From Parvularcula sp964219355 (GTDB lineage: Bacteria; Pseudomonadota; Alphaproteobacteria; Caulobacterales; Parvularculaceae), in contig CAXPOZ010000001.1 in NCBI GenBank assembly GCA_964219355.1, forward strand, positions 1,178,001 to 1,242,000: a DNA stretch of 64,000 bases, in the 5' to 3' direction. Made by a program: the position numbers and the translations under genes. Of the stretch, positions 49,374 to 58,885 are shown piece after piece. How positions within the stretch are numbered: the stretch's first letter is position 1; every line of letters starts with the position of its first letter. Below the pieces are notes generated by a model. The model searched no databases and had not been told where the DNA came from. It worked only from the letters and a program-made list of their open reading frames with translations.

Positions 49374-50543
49374 ATGGCGCAGGATTATTATCAGCTTCTG
49401 GGTGTTGAGCGGAGTGCCGATGGCGCCGCGATCAAATCCGCCTTCCGCAAGCTCGCGATGAAATACCACCCGGACCGCAATCCGGGCGACGCAGAAGCGG
49501 AAATGAAATTCAAGGAAATCGGCGAGGCCTATGAGGTCCTGTCCGATGAGCAGAAGCGCGCGGCCTATGACCGCTTCGGCCATGCTGCTTTCCAGAACGG
49601 CCATGGCGGCGCGGGCCCCGGCGGCGCAGGCTTTGGCAGCGGTTTCTCCGCCGGCGCCTTCTCGGATGTCTTCGAGGATATCTTCGGCGAGTTCATGGGC
49701 GGCCGGGGCGGCGGCGGACGGGGCCGTCAGGCATCGGGCCGCGGCGCGGACCTCAAATACGAAGTCGAGATCTCGCTGGGCGAGGCCTATAACGGCATCC
49801 ACAAGGAAATCACCGTCCCTTCATCCGAGACCTGCGATAGCTGTGAAGGATCAGGCGCGGAGCCGGGGACGACGCCCAAAACCTGCGCGACCTGTAACGG
49901 CGCGGGCCGGGTGCGGATGCAGCAGGGCTTTTTTGCGGTCGAGCGGACCTGCCCGAATTGCCACGGCGCGGGCGAGGTGATCTCCGACCCTTGTAAGAGC
50001 TGTAATGGACAGGGGCGGGTGCGCTCTGACCGGACTCTGGCAGTCGATATCCCGGCAGGGGTTGAGGACGGCACGCGGATCCGCCTGACTGGTCAGGGTG
50101 AGGCGGGCGTGCGTGGCGCGCCCTATGGCGATCTCTATCTCTTTGTACGGATTTCCGATCACGAGCTTTTCGAGCGGGACGGGCCGGACCTTTACTGCGA
50201 TGTCCATGTGCCGATGGCAAAAGCCGCCCTCGGCGGGGAGATTGAAACCCCGACCATTGATGGCGGCCGGGTCAAGATCAAGATCCCGGAAGGCGCGCAG
50301 ACGGGCCGTAAATTCCGCTTGCGGAATATGGGCATGACCCAGCTTCGCCGGAAACAGCGCGGCGACATGTTCGTCGAGCTGCGGGTCGAGACGCCAACCA
50401 ACCTGACCCCCCGCCAGAAAGAGCTGCTGCAGGAATTCTGCGCAGAAGGTGGCGGCAAGGATTGTCCGCAGTCGAATAGCTTTTTTGATCGGGCCAAGGA
50501 TTTCTGGGACAATATCCGTGACACCGGGGCCGGTCAGGGATGA
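49374..50543 (+). CDS. dnaJ: chaperone protein DnaJ
   Basis: Co-chaperone of DnaK, 389 residues. The J domain has YYQLLGVERSADGAAIKSAF and the HPD motif in KYHPDRNPGD. A Gly/Phe-rich part follows (about residues 76-135), then four zinc-binding CxxCxGxG repeats (CDSCEGSG, CATCNGAG, CPNCHGAG, CKSCNGQG) and the C-terminal substrate domain. The stop overlaps the dapB start (ATGA), so dapB is co-transcribed. Confidence 0.97.
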   Translation: MAQDYYQLLGVERSADGAAIKSAFRKLAMKYHPDRNPGDAEAEMKFKEIGEAYEVLSDEQKRAAYDRFGHAAFQNGHGGAGPGGAGFGSGFSAGAFSDVFEDIFGEFMGGRGGGGRGRQASGRGADLKYEVEISLGEAYNGIHKEITVPSSETCDSCEGSGAEPGTTPKTCATCNGAGRVRMQQGFFAVERTCPNCHGAGEVISDPCKSCNGQGRVRSDRTLAVDIPAGVEDGTRIRLTGQGEAGVRGAPYGDLYLFVRISDHELFERDGPDLYCDVHVPMAKAALGGEIETPTIDGGRVKIKIPEGAQTGRKFRLRNMGMTQLRRKQRGDMFVELRVETPTNLTPRQKELLQEFCAEGGGKDCPQSNSFFDRAKDFWDNIRDTGAGQG

Positions 50544-51298
50544 TCCGGCTGCTTGTCGCCGGCGCCACGGGGCAGACTGGGGGCGCTTCGCTTGAGGCGG
50601 CACGCAGTGACGACCGGTTCGAGCTTGTCGGGGGGATCTCCTCTTCGAAAAAGGAAGTTGCGGGCTGTCCGATGTCCCGCACGGTTGCTGATGCACCGGA
50701 TGCGGATGTCCTGATCGATTTCACCCTGCCGGGGGCCAGCGTTGCCCTGATCCGCGATGCGGCTAAGCGCGGCATGGCGGTCGTCACCGGCACGACGGGG
50801 CTCTCGGACGAGCAGGAAGCTGAGATCCGGAAAGCCGCAGAGAGCGTGCCGATCGTCCGTTCGGGGAATTTCTCGCTAGGGGTCAACATGCTCCTCGCTT
50901 TGGTCGAGGAAGCAGCGGCCAAGCTCGACGGCTATGACATCGAGATCGCCGAGACCCATCACCGGCGCAAAGTCGATGCGCCGTCCGGCACGGCCCTCAT
51001 GCTGGGGGAGGCAGCGGCGCGCGGTGCAGGCGTGACCCTCTCCGAACGTGGCGTCTTTGACCGGCACGGCCAGACTGGCCCGCGTAAGGAAGGCGAGATC
51101 GGCTTCTCTGTTCAGCGCGGCGGCGGCATCAAGGGCGACCACACGGTTAGCTTCTTTGGTGAAAATGATGTCATCTCGCTCAGCCACCGGGCGCTCGACC
51201 GGCGGCTTTTTGCTGAAGGCGCCTTGCGCGCGGCCCTTTGGGTTAACGGCAAGGCGCCCGGCATTTACACCATGCGCGATGTCTTGGGGCTCGACTGA
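50540..51298 (+). CDS. dapB: 4-hydroxy-tetrahydrodipicolinate reductase
   Basis: Lysine and peptidoglycan precursor synthesis. The 252-residue protein has the dinucleotide motif VAGATGQTGG, the loop TGTTGLSDEQ, and the catalytic segment AETHHRRKVDAPSGTALMLG. It ends in MRDVLGL. It is slightly shorter than the E. coli enzyme but complete. It is overlapped by dnaJ, an arrangement found in other alphaproteobacteria. Confidence 0.95.
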   Translation: MIRLLVAGATGQTGGASLEAARSDDRFELVGGISSSKKEVAGCPMSRTVADAPDADVLIDFTLPGASVALIRDAAKRGMAVVTGTTGLSDEQEAEIRKAAESVPIVRSGNFSLGVNMLLALVEEAAAKLDGYDIEIAETHHRRKVDAPSGTALMLGEAAARGAGVTLSERGVFDRHGQTGPRKEGEIGFSVQRGGGIKGDHTVSFFGENDVISLSHRALDRRLFAEGALRAALWVNGKAPGIYTMRDVLGLD

Positions 51299-51350
51299 CG
51301 CGCCTCAAAAAGGCAGTCTTCCGTCCGGGCAGGTAGGGGGAGAACTCCGC

Positions 51351-53003
51351 ATGAAGCGTCGCGTCTTGGTATCCGCTCTGGCGGGTCTTTCGGCTGTCGC
51401 TTGCGTGAGTGACCCGGCGGTTTCGACCGGCACCAGCAGCAGCATCGAAATCATCAACGCGCCCAATCTTGATGCCATGGATATGGCCGCAGGCATTGCG
51501 GCGGGGCATTTCAGTGCCGCAGACCAGGTCGCTTTCTCTCTTGGGCAGATCGAGACGCTCGACCGGTCGGGCCCGACGCTCCAGTCGGTCCTGTCGATCA
51601 ATCCCGAGGCGATGGCGCAGGCAAAAGCGCTTGATGAGGAGGCGCGGAATGGCGCTCTTCGCGGTCCGCTCCATGGTGTGCCGGTTCTCGTCAAAGACAA
51701 TATCGAAACGCGAGAGCTGCCGACGACGGCGGGCTCGCTTGCGCTCCTAGAAAACAAAACCGGCCGGGATGCGCCGATCATCGCGCGGTTGCGCGCGTCA
51801 GGCGCGATCATCTTTGGCAAGACCAATCTGTCCGAATGGGCAAATTTCCGCTCGACCAGTTCGATGAGCGGCTGGTCCGGCGTTGGCGGGCAGACAAAGA
51901 ACCCGCACAGCCTTGATCGTTCCCCTTGCGGATCATCCTCAGGATCGGCGGTCGCGGTTGCAGCAGGGCTCGTCCCGCTGGCGATTGGCACCGAGACCAA
52001 TGGCTCGATCATGTGCCCTTCTGCGATGAATGGGATTGTCGGGATCAAGCCGACGGTCGGGCTTCTCTCCCGGACCCATATCGTGCCGATCTCTCCGACA
52101 CAGGATACGGCAGGCCCCATGGCGCGCGATGTTAAAAGCGCGGCGCTCATGCTGTCGGTCATGGCAGGCGAGGATCCTGCTGATCCCGCAACGGCCAATG
52201 CGGATGATCATGTAACGGATTATCTCGCCGGGCTCGATGGTGACCTTTCGGGCCTTCGTATTGGGGTCTTGCGGTTTGCCGTGGGCGAGAATGAAGAAAT
52301 CGGCGCAGTCTTTGCGGACGGCCTTGCGGACCTCGAAGCCGCTGGCGCCACCCTTGTCGATATCGACGAGTTCGAGCCGGGCGAGGCCTTCTCGCAATCC
52401 TTCTATATTCTGCAGGCGGAGTACAAGACCGCGCTCAATGCCTATCTTGCCGATGCGGCCCCTGCCGTCACCGTGCGCGCGCTCGATGACCTTATTGCCT
52501 ATAACGAGGCAAACGCCGCGCGAGAGCTCGTTCTTTTCGGACAGGAAATTCTTCTCATGTCGCAGGAGACGGGCGGCATGGAAGAGGCGCGCTATACCGA
52601 GGCCTATACCGCCCTGCGCAAGGCCTCACGGGATGAGGGCATCCATCACCTGCTCAAGGAGTATGATGTCGATGTGCTGGTCGCGCCTTCACGCCCGCCG
52701 GCGTTTCTGATCGATGCGGTCTATGGCGATGAATATCCGGGCGGCACCGGCGCGGATTATATCGCGGCGATTGCCGGCACGCCCAACATGACGGTGCCGA
52801 TGGGGGCCGTGCGCGGTCTACCGGTCGGCATGAGTTTCATGGCGCGTGCTTGGGACGAGGCAACAATGATCCGCGCAGCCTATGGATTCGAACAGCAATC
52901 CCGTGCCATTGTTTCGCCCGGTTTCGCGGCAAACTCTTTTGTGCTGGAGGAGACCGCTGGGGCCATGCGGCCCTATGTAGCGCCCTCAGAAGGAGGCGAG
53001 TGA
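51351..53003 (+). CDS. amidase-signature lipoprotein
   Basis: A 550-residue enzyme of the amidase-signature family with a lipoprotein signal (MKRRVLVSALAGLSAVAC, Cys18). The serine-lysine catalytic machinery is visible: VPVLVKDNIETRELPTTAGS (Lys), then RSPCGSSSGSAVAVAAGLVPL and GTETNGSI (the two serines). It probably hydrolyses amides in the periplasm or on the outer face of a membrane. The substrate is unknown. GGTAGGGGGAG lies before the ATG. Its stop shares a base with the next start, so it is co-transcribed with the protease gene. Confidence 0.88.
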   Translation: MKRRVLVSALAGLSAVACVSDPAVSTGTSSSIEIINAPNLDAMDMAAGIAAGHFSAADQVAFSLGQIETLDRSGPTLQSVLSINPEAMAQAKALDEEARNGALRGPLHGVPVLVKDNIETRELPTTAGSLALLENKTGRDAPIIARLRASGAIIFGKTNLSEWANFRSTSSMSGWSGVGGQTKNPHSLDRSPCGSSSGSAVAVAAGLVPLAIGTETNGSIMCPSAMNGIVGIKPTVGLLSRTHIVPISPTQDTAGPMARDVKSAALMLSVMAGEDPADPATANADDHVTDYLAGLDGDLSGLRIGVLRFAVGENEEIGAVFADGLADLEAAGATLVDIDEFEPGEAFSQSFYILQAEYKTALNAYLADAAPAVTVRALDDLIAYNEANAARELVLFGQEILLMSQETGGMEEARYTEAYTALRKASRDEGIHHLLKEYDVDVLVAPSRPPAFLIDAVYGDEYPGGTGADYIAAIAGTPNMTVPMGAVRGLPVGMSFMARAWDEATMIRAAYGFEQQSRAIVSPGFAANSFVLEETAGAMRPYVAPSEGGE

Positions 53004-53527
53004 TGGAAAGACACGCAGGGTTTTATGCGCTTTTCACGGTCGCTGCGGTGATCGCGCTCGTGGTCGCCCGATCCTTTGATGAGCATGGAAACTTCACGGT
53101 CGGCAGCTCCTATCGTGCCGATGCGCCCGCCGTCATCATTTCTGAAGATGGCCGCGAGGAATTGTTCATCCGCTCCGGCGCGGGCGGCTCGTTCATTGCC
53201 GAAGCCATTATCGATGGTGCCGATGTGACGGTGCTGGTCGATACTGGCGCCAGTTTCCTGACATTGCGCGAAAGCGATGCGGAGCGCGCCGGGATTTTTC
53301 TGTCCCCGGATGATTTCAACAGCCGGTTCTCGACCGCCAATGGCTATGTCATGGCCGCGCGTGCGGAAGCGGAGATCGTCGATTTCGGCCCGGGCCGGAT
53401 CGAGAAAGTCACCGTCTTCGTCCTGCCCGATGACCGGCTGGAGGTCAGCCTGCTTGGGATGAACGTGTTGCGGCGTTTCGGGCGCGTGTCCTTTGACAGT
53501 GAAGGGCTGACGATCGCCGTCAATTAA
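53003..53527 (+). CDS. retropepsin-like aspartic protease (clan AA, TIGR02281 type)
   Basis: A 174-residue protein. One N-terminal membrane helix (FYALFTVAAVIALVVARSF) is followed by a pepsin-like half. The catalytic Asp lies in TVLVDTGASFLTLR, and the flap and closing hydrophobic-Gly are VSLLGMNVLRRFGRVSFD. Single-domain enzymes like this act as dimers. The family is frequent in alphaproteobacteria, though its substrates are mostly unknown. It is coupled to the upstream amidase by a one-base overlap. Convergent with the Ubi hydroxylase: the stops overlap by four bases. Confidence 0.87.
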   Translation: MERHAGFYALFTVAAVIALVVARSFDEHGNFTVGSSYRADAPAVIISEDGREELFIRSGAGGSFIAEAIIDGADVTVLVDTGASFLTLRESDAERAGIFLSPDDFNSRFSTANGYVMAARAEAEIVDFGPGRIEKVTVFVLPDDRLEVSLLGMNVLRRFGRVSFDSEGLTIAVN

Positions 53528-54768
53528 GGCCGCATCAAGCGCGGCAGCTCGCCGGTATCGGCCCCTGCCTGACGCATGAAGAGCACTCTCGCCGGATCGA
53601 AATGCTGGACAAGGCCGAGCCCTGCCCCGCGTGCCCAGCGGACCGGCGCGATATCATTCGAGAACAGACGGGTCATCGCATCGGTGCCAAAGGACAGCGC
53701 CGCTGAATCAAAACGCCGCCAACGGACATAATTGGCGAGCACATCGGGGGCGCCGACATCAAGGCCGTGCGAACGGGCTTCATGAAGGACATCGGCCATG
53801 ACGGCGATATCCTTGATGCCAAGATTAAAGCCCTGTCCCGCAATCGGGTGAATGCCGTGATAGGCGTCACCGGCAAGGACGATGCGCCCCTCGACCGGAT
53901 TGTTCACATAAACAAAAGTCAGCGGGAAGACGGCAGGCTTGGAGGATAATTCAAGCCGCCCCAGATGGTCGCCAACGCGGGCGCGCACCTCCTCGATCAG
54001 CTCGTCTTCGGGTAGGCGCGCATAATGATCTGCTCCCGGATTTTTCTCGGTCCAGACAATCGAGACTTCATTGCCGAGCAGCGGCAGGATAGCGAACGGC
54101 CCTTGCGGATAGAAAATCTCCTGCGCAACGCCATGATGCGGTTTTTCTGTCTTGAGATTAAAGGCCAGCGCCTTCTGGTCATAACCCCATTTGCGCGTGC
54201 GGAAGCCTTGGGTTTCCCGCAGGCGCGACTGCTTGCCGTCACAGGCAATCAGGAACGCGGCCTCAATTGTCTGCCCCCCGCCGAGCGGCAGGGTAACATT
54301 GCCGCGTTTGTTCTCTACTTCCCCGATCCGGTCGGTGATGAGGTCGACATTCTCATCCTCTTTAAGACGGGCGCGGAAGACTTCCAGCATATCCGCATTG
54401 CGCACGATATGGCCGAGCGGCGTGCCCTCCGGTCCGGCGGTGTGTTCAGGCAAAAGTGAGGATGGGAAATGAAGCCTGCCGCCGGAGAGCCCGCCCTTGC
54501 GGAACCGGTCCGCCGGGCGGCCATTGGTCACGAGGATGTCATTGATCGCCGCCGCCCTGTCTTCGAGCGCGTCCCACAGGCCGAGGCGCCTGAACAGCCG
54601 AACGCTTGCATAGGCGAGGGCCGTGGTGCGCGGATCATCGGCCTGCGCGTCCGCCGGATGCGGGTCGATCAGCGCGACGGAAAAGCCCTGCTGGCTCAAC
54701 GCTAGCGCCATTAGCTGACCGGTCAGCCCGGCCCCGGCGATCGCGACATCGTGACGGTTCTTGTCCAT
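53524..54768 (-). CDS. UbiH/UbiF-type FAD monooxygenase
   Basis: A 414-residue flavin hydroxylase of the UbiH/COQ6 group that adds a hydroxyl to the ubiquinone ring. The FAD site is VAIAGAGLTGQLMALALSQ, with the DG motif ACDGKQSRLRE and the GD motif RIVLAGDAYHGIHPIAGQGFNLGIKD. Which carbon it hydroxylates cannot be told. It has no signal peptide. Divergent from nothing nearby; the next gene on the minus strand ends 67 bases upstream of its start. Confidence 0.9.
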   Translation of the reverse strand: MDKNRHDVAIAGAGLTGQLMALALSQQGFSVALIDPHPADAQADDPRTTALAYASVRLFRRLGLWDALEDRAAAINDILVTNGRPADRFRKGGLSGGRLHFPSSLLPEHTAGPEGTPLGHIVRNADMLEVFRARLKEDENVDLITDRIGEVENKRGNVTLPLGGGQTIEAAFLIACDGKQSRLRETQGFRTRKWGYDQKALAFNLKTEKPHHGVAQEIFYPQGPFAILPLLGNEVSIVWTEKNPGADHYARLPEDELIEEVRARVGDHLGRLELSSKPAVFPLTFVYVNNPVEGRIVLAGDAYHGIHPIAGQGFNLGIKDIAVMADVLHEARSHGLDVGAPDVLANYVRWRRFDSAALSFGTDAMTRLFSNDIAPVRWARGAGLGLVQHFDPARVLFMRQAGADTGELPRLMRP

Positions 54769-54834
54769 GGGCTAGAGCTAGTCCTTCGCCCTTCAGCCGT
54801 CCACTGCCGGCATGCGGCGATGTCGTCGCAGTGT

Positions 54835-56136
54835 TCAGATGAAGAAAGTCTCGGGATCGAAATACTCAACCAACGGGACGGGATCCTCATGCGGCGAAGG
54901 CGGGCCATCCTTGCCGTAGAGACCTGCATCGATGAGCATCTGGGTGATCTCGTCGCTCGCAACCTCTTCACTCAGGGGCGTAGGGGCTGCGCCGGGGCTC
55001 TCTGCCGTCTGGGCTGTCGGCGGGCCATCGCCATAAATGACGTTATTGCCGTTGCCGCCATGGATGAAGTCACTGCCATCCCCGCCGAAAATCGTATCAC
55101 TCCCGCCATTGCCATAGATGGTGTCGTTGCCAGCTAGACCGTCATAGCGGTCATGCCCGCCGAGCAGGGAGATCATGTCATCGTCCATCGTGCCCATCAG
55201 ATTGTCATTGCCTGAGGTCGGGGTGGCCACAGCCCCTTCGGCCTCGTCGGCGCGGGCATCGACCTTGACGTTCTGGCCACTGATCGAAACCGATTTCGTA
55301 ACAATGCCGCCAAGACCGCCGCCAGAGAAGGTGATCTCATAGCTCCCCGCGGGCACTTCGAGTTGATAGCCGCCGGCATCCGCCGTGGTCGTCGTATAGG
55401 TGCCGTTCGAGCCCGTCAGGGTGACCGTCACACCGCCCAGCCCTTCGCCGATATCATAGAACGCATCGCCGTCTTGGTCGTTGATAACAACGCCCAGAAC
55501 CTGAGGGTCATAACTGAACCGGTTACCGAAATTCTGGGTCGTGACGAACGGACCGACATCGGTGGAGCTGTTGTTCTCGGCAACGAAACTGATCCCTATT
55601 TCTGTATAGTTTGCCGACAGAATATTGATCCGGTGGCCCGGCGGATCCTGAATGCCGTCCCCATTTGACTGGAAATTGCCGCTATTGTCACCGGCGTCAA
55701 AGCCCCAGTCGATGACGAAGCCCGCATGGCTGTGCAGTGGGTCTTTCGCATAGGCATAAATATTCTCGGCCAGATTGCTCCAGCCGGTATAGCCCGCATC
55801 GCTGATCCGGTCGCCAAGGCCCGGCTCAACATAATTACCGTTCGAATTCTGCACACGGTGGCTCTGCTGATCATACTCGATCATCAGCTCACTGTGGGTC
55901 AGAGCCGCCGCTGCAAGATTGGCGTTCCATGCGAGGGGCGCCACGGGCGAGGCGTCATCAAGCTGGTCCTCCAGCGCCTCCAGATCGACACCGAAATAAT
56001 TCAGTGCTGACTGGATGTTTGACTGGACGGCCTGTCCATTCGAATTGATGAGGCGGTCATATTCCCCGGCGGGGTCGAGCCGGTAACGATTGATCAGTTC
56101 CAGAACCAGCTGCGCGTAAGCCGAATTCGTCGCCAT
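54835..56136 (-). CDS. secreted CAP domain protein with SdrD-like and RTX domains
   Basis: A 433-residue secreted protein with three parts. Residues 5-165 are a CAP/SCP domain (LVLELINRYRLDPAGEYDRL, LAAAALTHSELM, GLGDRISDAGYTGWSNLAENI and HRINILSANYTEIGISF). Residues 210-290 resemble an SdrD B-like or carboxypeptidase-regulatory beta-sandwich (GVVINDQDGDAFYDIGEGLGG, then the transthyretin-like repeat). The rest has four RTX nonapeptides (LLGGHDRYDGLAGNDTIYGNG, then GGSDTIFGGDGSD) and an acidic tail. No N-terminal signal, so type I secretion via the C-terminus is likely. The start was set at MATNSAY, with AGGAG seven bases before it. Confidence 0.87.
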   Translation of the reverse strand: MATNSAYAQLVLELINRYRLDPAGEYDRLINSNGQAVQSNIQSALNYFGVDLEALEDQLDDASPVAPLAWNANLAAAALTHSELMIEYDQQSHRVQNSNGNYVEPGLGDRISDAGYTGWSNLAENIYAYAKDPLHSHAGFVIDWGFDAGDNSGNFQSNGDGIQDPPGHRINILSANYTEIGISFVAENNSSTDVGPFVTTQNFGNRFSYDPQVLGVVINDQDGDAFYDIGEGLGGVTVTLTGSNGTYTTTTADAGGYQLEVPAGSYEITFSGGGLGGIVTKSVSISGQNVKVDARADEAEGAVATPTSGNDNLMGTMDDDMISLLGGHDRYDGLAGNDTIYGNGGSDTIFGGDGSDFIHGGNGNNVIYGDGPPTAQTAESPGAAPTPLSEEVASDEITQMLIDAGLYGKDGPPSPHEDPVPLVEYFDPETFFI

Positions 56137-56446
56137 GAAGGTCTCCTGCACGCCCCCCCGGGGTGATGGCAGATCCGATTCCGCAATGCTGGCTTTCGGG
56201 CTGTCAGATCAGCCGTCAGCGGAAGAATGAAGGAATCGGAAGTCCGGTCATGTGGTGAATGATGCAGGCGAGATGACACCAGAAAGTAGCAAAAATGAGA
56301 CGGATGCTTCTCAATCTGGTCACTATGGCTGAATTTTCACGCCGTCAGGGCGAGCAAACCGGCCATTTCGTAAAGAAGGCTTAACCCTGAGGCGGACAAA
56401 ATTACACGCATCAGAAACTATTGTCTTCGCGTGAGTGCCGCCGTCC

Positions 56447-58885
56447 ATGTCCCGATACGCTGAAACTGCCGAAACCGAATACACAGCTCTCGCCCGTTTC
56501 ATGGCCGGGGTGCGGTTCCTGGTTGTCCGCGCAGGCGGGCTGTCGCTGATCGCGCTGGGGCTTTTTGCCTTTGTCAGCCTCCTGACCCACGACATTTCCG
56601 ACCCCAGCTGGTCGGTCGCAACGGGCCGCACCTATGTCGCCAATTGGGGCGGGCAAGCGGGGGCGGTTCTCTCGGACGTCCTCTTGCAGATGTTTGGCGG
56701 TGCCGCGCTCGTCGCAGTGCTGATCCCCGCTGTCTGGGGGTGGGAGGCATTCCGCCATGGCGCGCCGGAGGGGCACACGCCGCTCAGCGCATGGGTGAAG
56801 CTTGGTGCCTATGTCGGGGCGGTCTTTGCTGCAGCCGGTCTTGGTGCCTGCCTGCCGGTGCCTGCGGACTGGCCTTATCTTGTCGGCATGGGCGGGCTGA
56901 TCGGGGCGCCGGTGAAAGCGCTGGCCGCACTGCCGCTCAGCTGGATCCATTCTTGGCTGGGCTTGTTGCTCGCCGCGCCAATCCTGATTTTTGCTGGTGC
57001 ATGGGCTGGTGCACACGCGCTCAATATCCGCCGCGACCACGTCGATGCAGGGCTCGATGCCTTCTTCTGGTGCTATGACTATGTCGCTGCACAAGCGACT
57101 GTTCTGCTGGACCAGTGGCGTGAAGCCCGTGGTGAACGCCAGGAGCCGACCTTCGATGAGGAGGCCGAAGCCGAGGCGGAAGAAGAATACGAATATGAGG
57201 ACGAAGCCGAATATGAAGCCGAGGACGAGGCGGAGTATGAGGAAGAGTACGAATATGAAGACGGCGAAGAATACGAATATGAGGAAGATGAGGACGAGGC
57301 GCCTAAGCGGAAAATCATCCGTGAGGTGAAAAAGGTCCAGCCGCGCCGCGTGCTCGATGAGGCGCCGGAATATGATCCGGGCAATTACAAATTCCCCTCC
57401 CTCAAACTCCTCAAGGCCCCGAACCCCAATCACGCTCGCGTCGTTTCGGACGAGGAACTGGAGGAGCGCGCCCGCCAGCTTGAAAGCGTGCTCGCCGACT
57501 TCAAGATCCAGGGCGAGATCATCAATGTCCGGCCTGGCCCGGTCGTTACGCTTTATGAGCTGGAGCCTGCCGCAGGGGTCAAATCCTCACGCGTCATCGG
57601 CCTTGCTGATGATATCGCCCGGTCCATGTCAGCGGTTGCCGCGCGGGTCGCGGTCGTGCCCGGCCGGAACGCCATCGGGATCGAACTGCCCAATGATGAT
57701 CGGGAATTCGTTCTCTTCCACGAAATGCTGGCCTCGGACGGTTTCCATCAGGGCCGCAACCTGACCCTTGCGCTCGGCAAGGATATTGGCGGCGAGCCGC
57801 AATATGCTGACCTTGCCAAGATGCCTCACCTCCTGATCGCCGGGACCACGGGCTCGGGTAAATCGGTCGGGATCAACACCATGATCCTATCCCTGCTTTA
57901 TCGTCTGCCTCCTGATCAGTGTAAGCTGATCATGGTTGACCCCAAAATGCTCGAACTCTCGGTCTATGAGGGGATCCCGCATCTTCTCGCGCCTGTCGTG
58001 ACCGATCCGCGCAAGGCCGTGGTTGCGCTCAAATGGACGGTCAAGGAGATGGAGGACCGCTACCGCAAGATGTCGCAGATGGGTGTACGGAACATCCATG
58101 GCTTTAACGAGCGTGTGGCCGAAGCCGAGGCAAGAGGCGAGCCCCTGACCCGCCGTGAGCACAAGGGCTATGATCCTGATACCGGTGAACCGGTCTATGA
58201 GGAAGAAGAGCTCGAATTCGAGAAAATGCCGTTCATCGTCGTCGTGATCGACGAGGTGGCCGACCTGATGATGGTCGCGGGCAAGGATATCGAGGCGATG
58301 GTCCAGCGTCTGGCGCAGATGGCGCGGGCAGCGGGCATTCACCTGATCATGGCAACCCAGCGGCCTTCCGTTGACGTCATCACCGGCACGATCAAAGCGA
58401 ACTTCCCGACACGGATTTCCTTCCAGGTGACCTCGAAAATCGACTCTCGCACCATTCTCGGTGAGCAGGGGGCCGAGCAGCTCCTCGGTCAGGGCGACAT
58501 GCTCTATATGGCGGGCGGCGGACGTATCACGCGCGTTCATGGTGCTTTCGTGGCGGATGATGAGGTCGAAAAGATCGTCAGCCACCTGAAGAAACAGGGT
58601 AAGCCGTCTTACGTTCAGGAAGTCACCGAAGGCGATGATGAGACGGCCGAGCAGCTCGGGCTCGATATCGGTGGGAACACTTCGTCAGGGGACGCCATGT
58701 TCGATCAGGCGGTGGCGATCATCGCTCGCGACCGCAAGGCCTCGACCAGCTACATCCAGCGGCGGCTGCAGATCGGCTATAACCGGGCGGCAACGCTGAT
58801 GGAGCAGCTTGAAGAGCAGGGCATTGTCGGCCCCGCCAATCATGCGGGTAAACGTGAGATCCTCGTCGGTGAGGATGCAGCCTAA
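56447..58885 (+). CDS. ftsK: DNA translocase FtsK
   Basis: Moves chromosome DNA at the division septum. The 812-residue protein has four N-terminal membrane helices (ending near residue 200), a linker, and the RecA-like motor with Walker A GTTGSGKS (466-473), Walker B FIVVVIDEVADLMM and the C-terminal gamma winged helix that reads KOPS (RRLQIGYNRAATLMEQLEEQGIVG). The linker (about residues 238-288) is very unusual: nearly pure Glu, Asp and Tyr with repeats such as EYEYEDEAEYEAEDEAEYEE, in place of the usual Pro/Gln-rich spacer. The start is the ATG 12 bases after a GTG in frame. Confidence 0.95.
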   Translation: MSRYAETAETEYTALARFMAGVRFLVVRAGGLSLIALGLFAFVSLLTHDISDPSWSVATGRTYVANWGGQAGAVLSDVLLQMFGGAALVAVLIPAVWGWEAFRHGAPEGHTPLSAWVKLGAYVGAVFAAAGLGACLPVPADWPYLVGMGGLIGAPVKALAALPLSWIHSWLGLLLAAPILIFAGAWAGAHALNIRRDHVDAGLDAFFWCYDYVAAQATVLLDQWREARGERQEPTFDEEAEAEAEEEYEYEDEAEYEAEDEAEYEEEYEYEDGEEYEYEEDEDEAPKRKIIREVKKVQPRRVLDEAPEYDPGNYKFPSLKLLKAPNPNHARVVSDEELEERARQLESVLADFKIQGEIINVRPGPVVTLYELEPAAGVKSSRVIGLADDIARSMSAVAARVAVVPGRNAIGIELPNDDREFVLFHEMLASDGFHQGRNLTLALGKDIGGEPQYADLAKMPHLLIAGTTGSGKSVGINTMILSLLYRLPPDQCKLIMVDPKMLELSVYEGIPHLLAPVVTDPRKAVVALKWTVKEMEDRYRKMSQMGVRNIHGFNERVAEAEARGEPLTRREHKGYDPDTGEPVYEEEELEFEKMPFIVVVIDEVADLMMVAGKDIEAMVQRLAQMARAAGIHLIMATQRPSVDVITGTIKANFPTRISFQVTSKIDSRTILGEQGAEQLLGQGDMLYMAGGGRITRVHGAFVADDEVEKIVSHLKKQGKPSYVQEVTEGDDETAEQLGLDIGGNTSSGDAMFDQAVAIIARDRKASTSYIQRRLQIGYNRAATLMEQLEEQGIVGPANHAGKREILVGEDAA

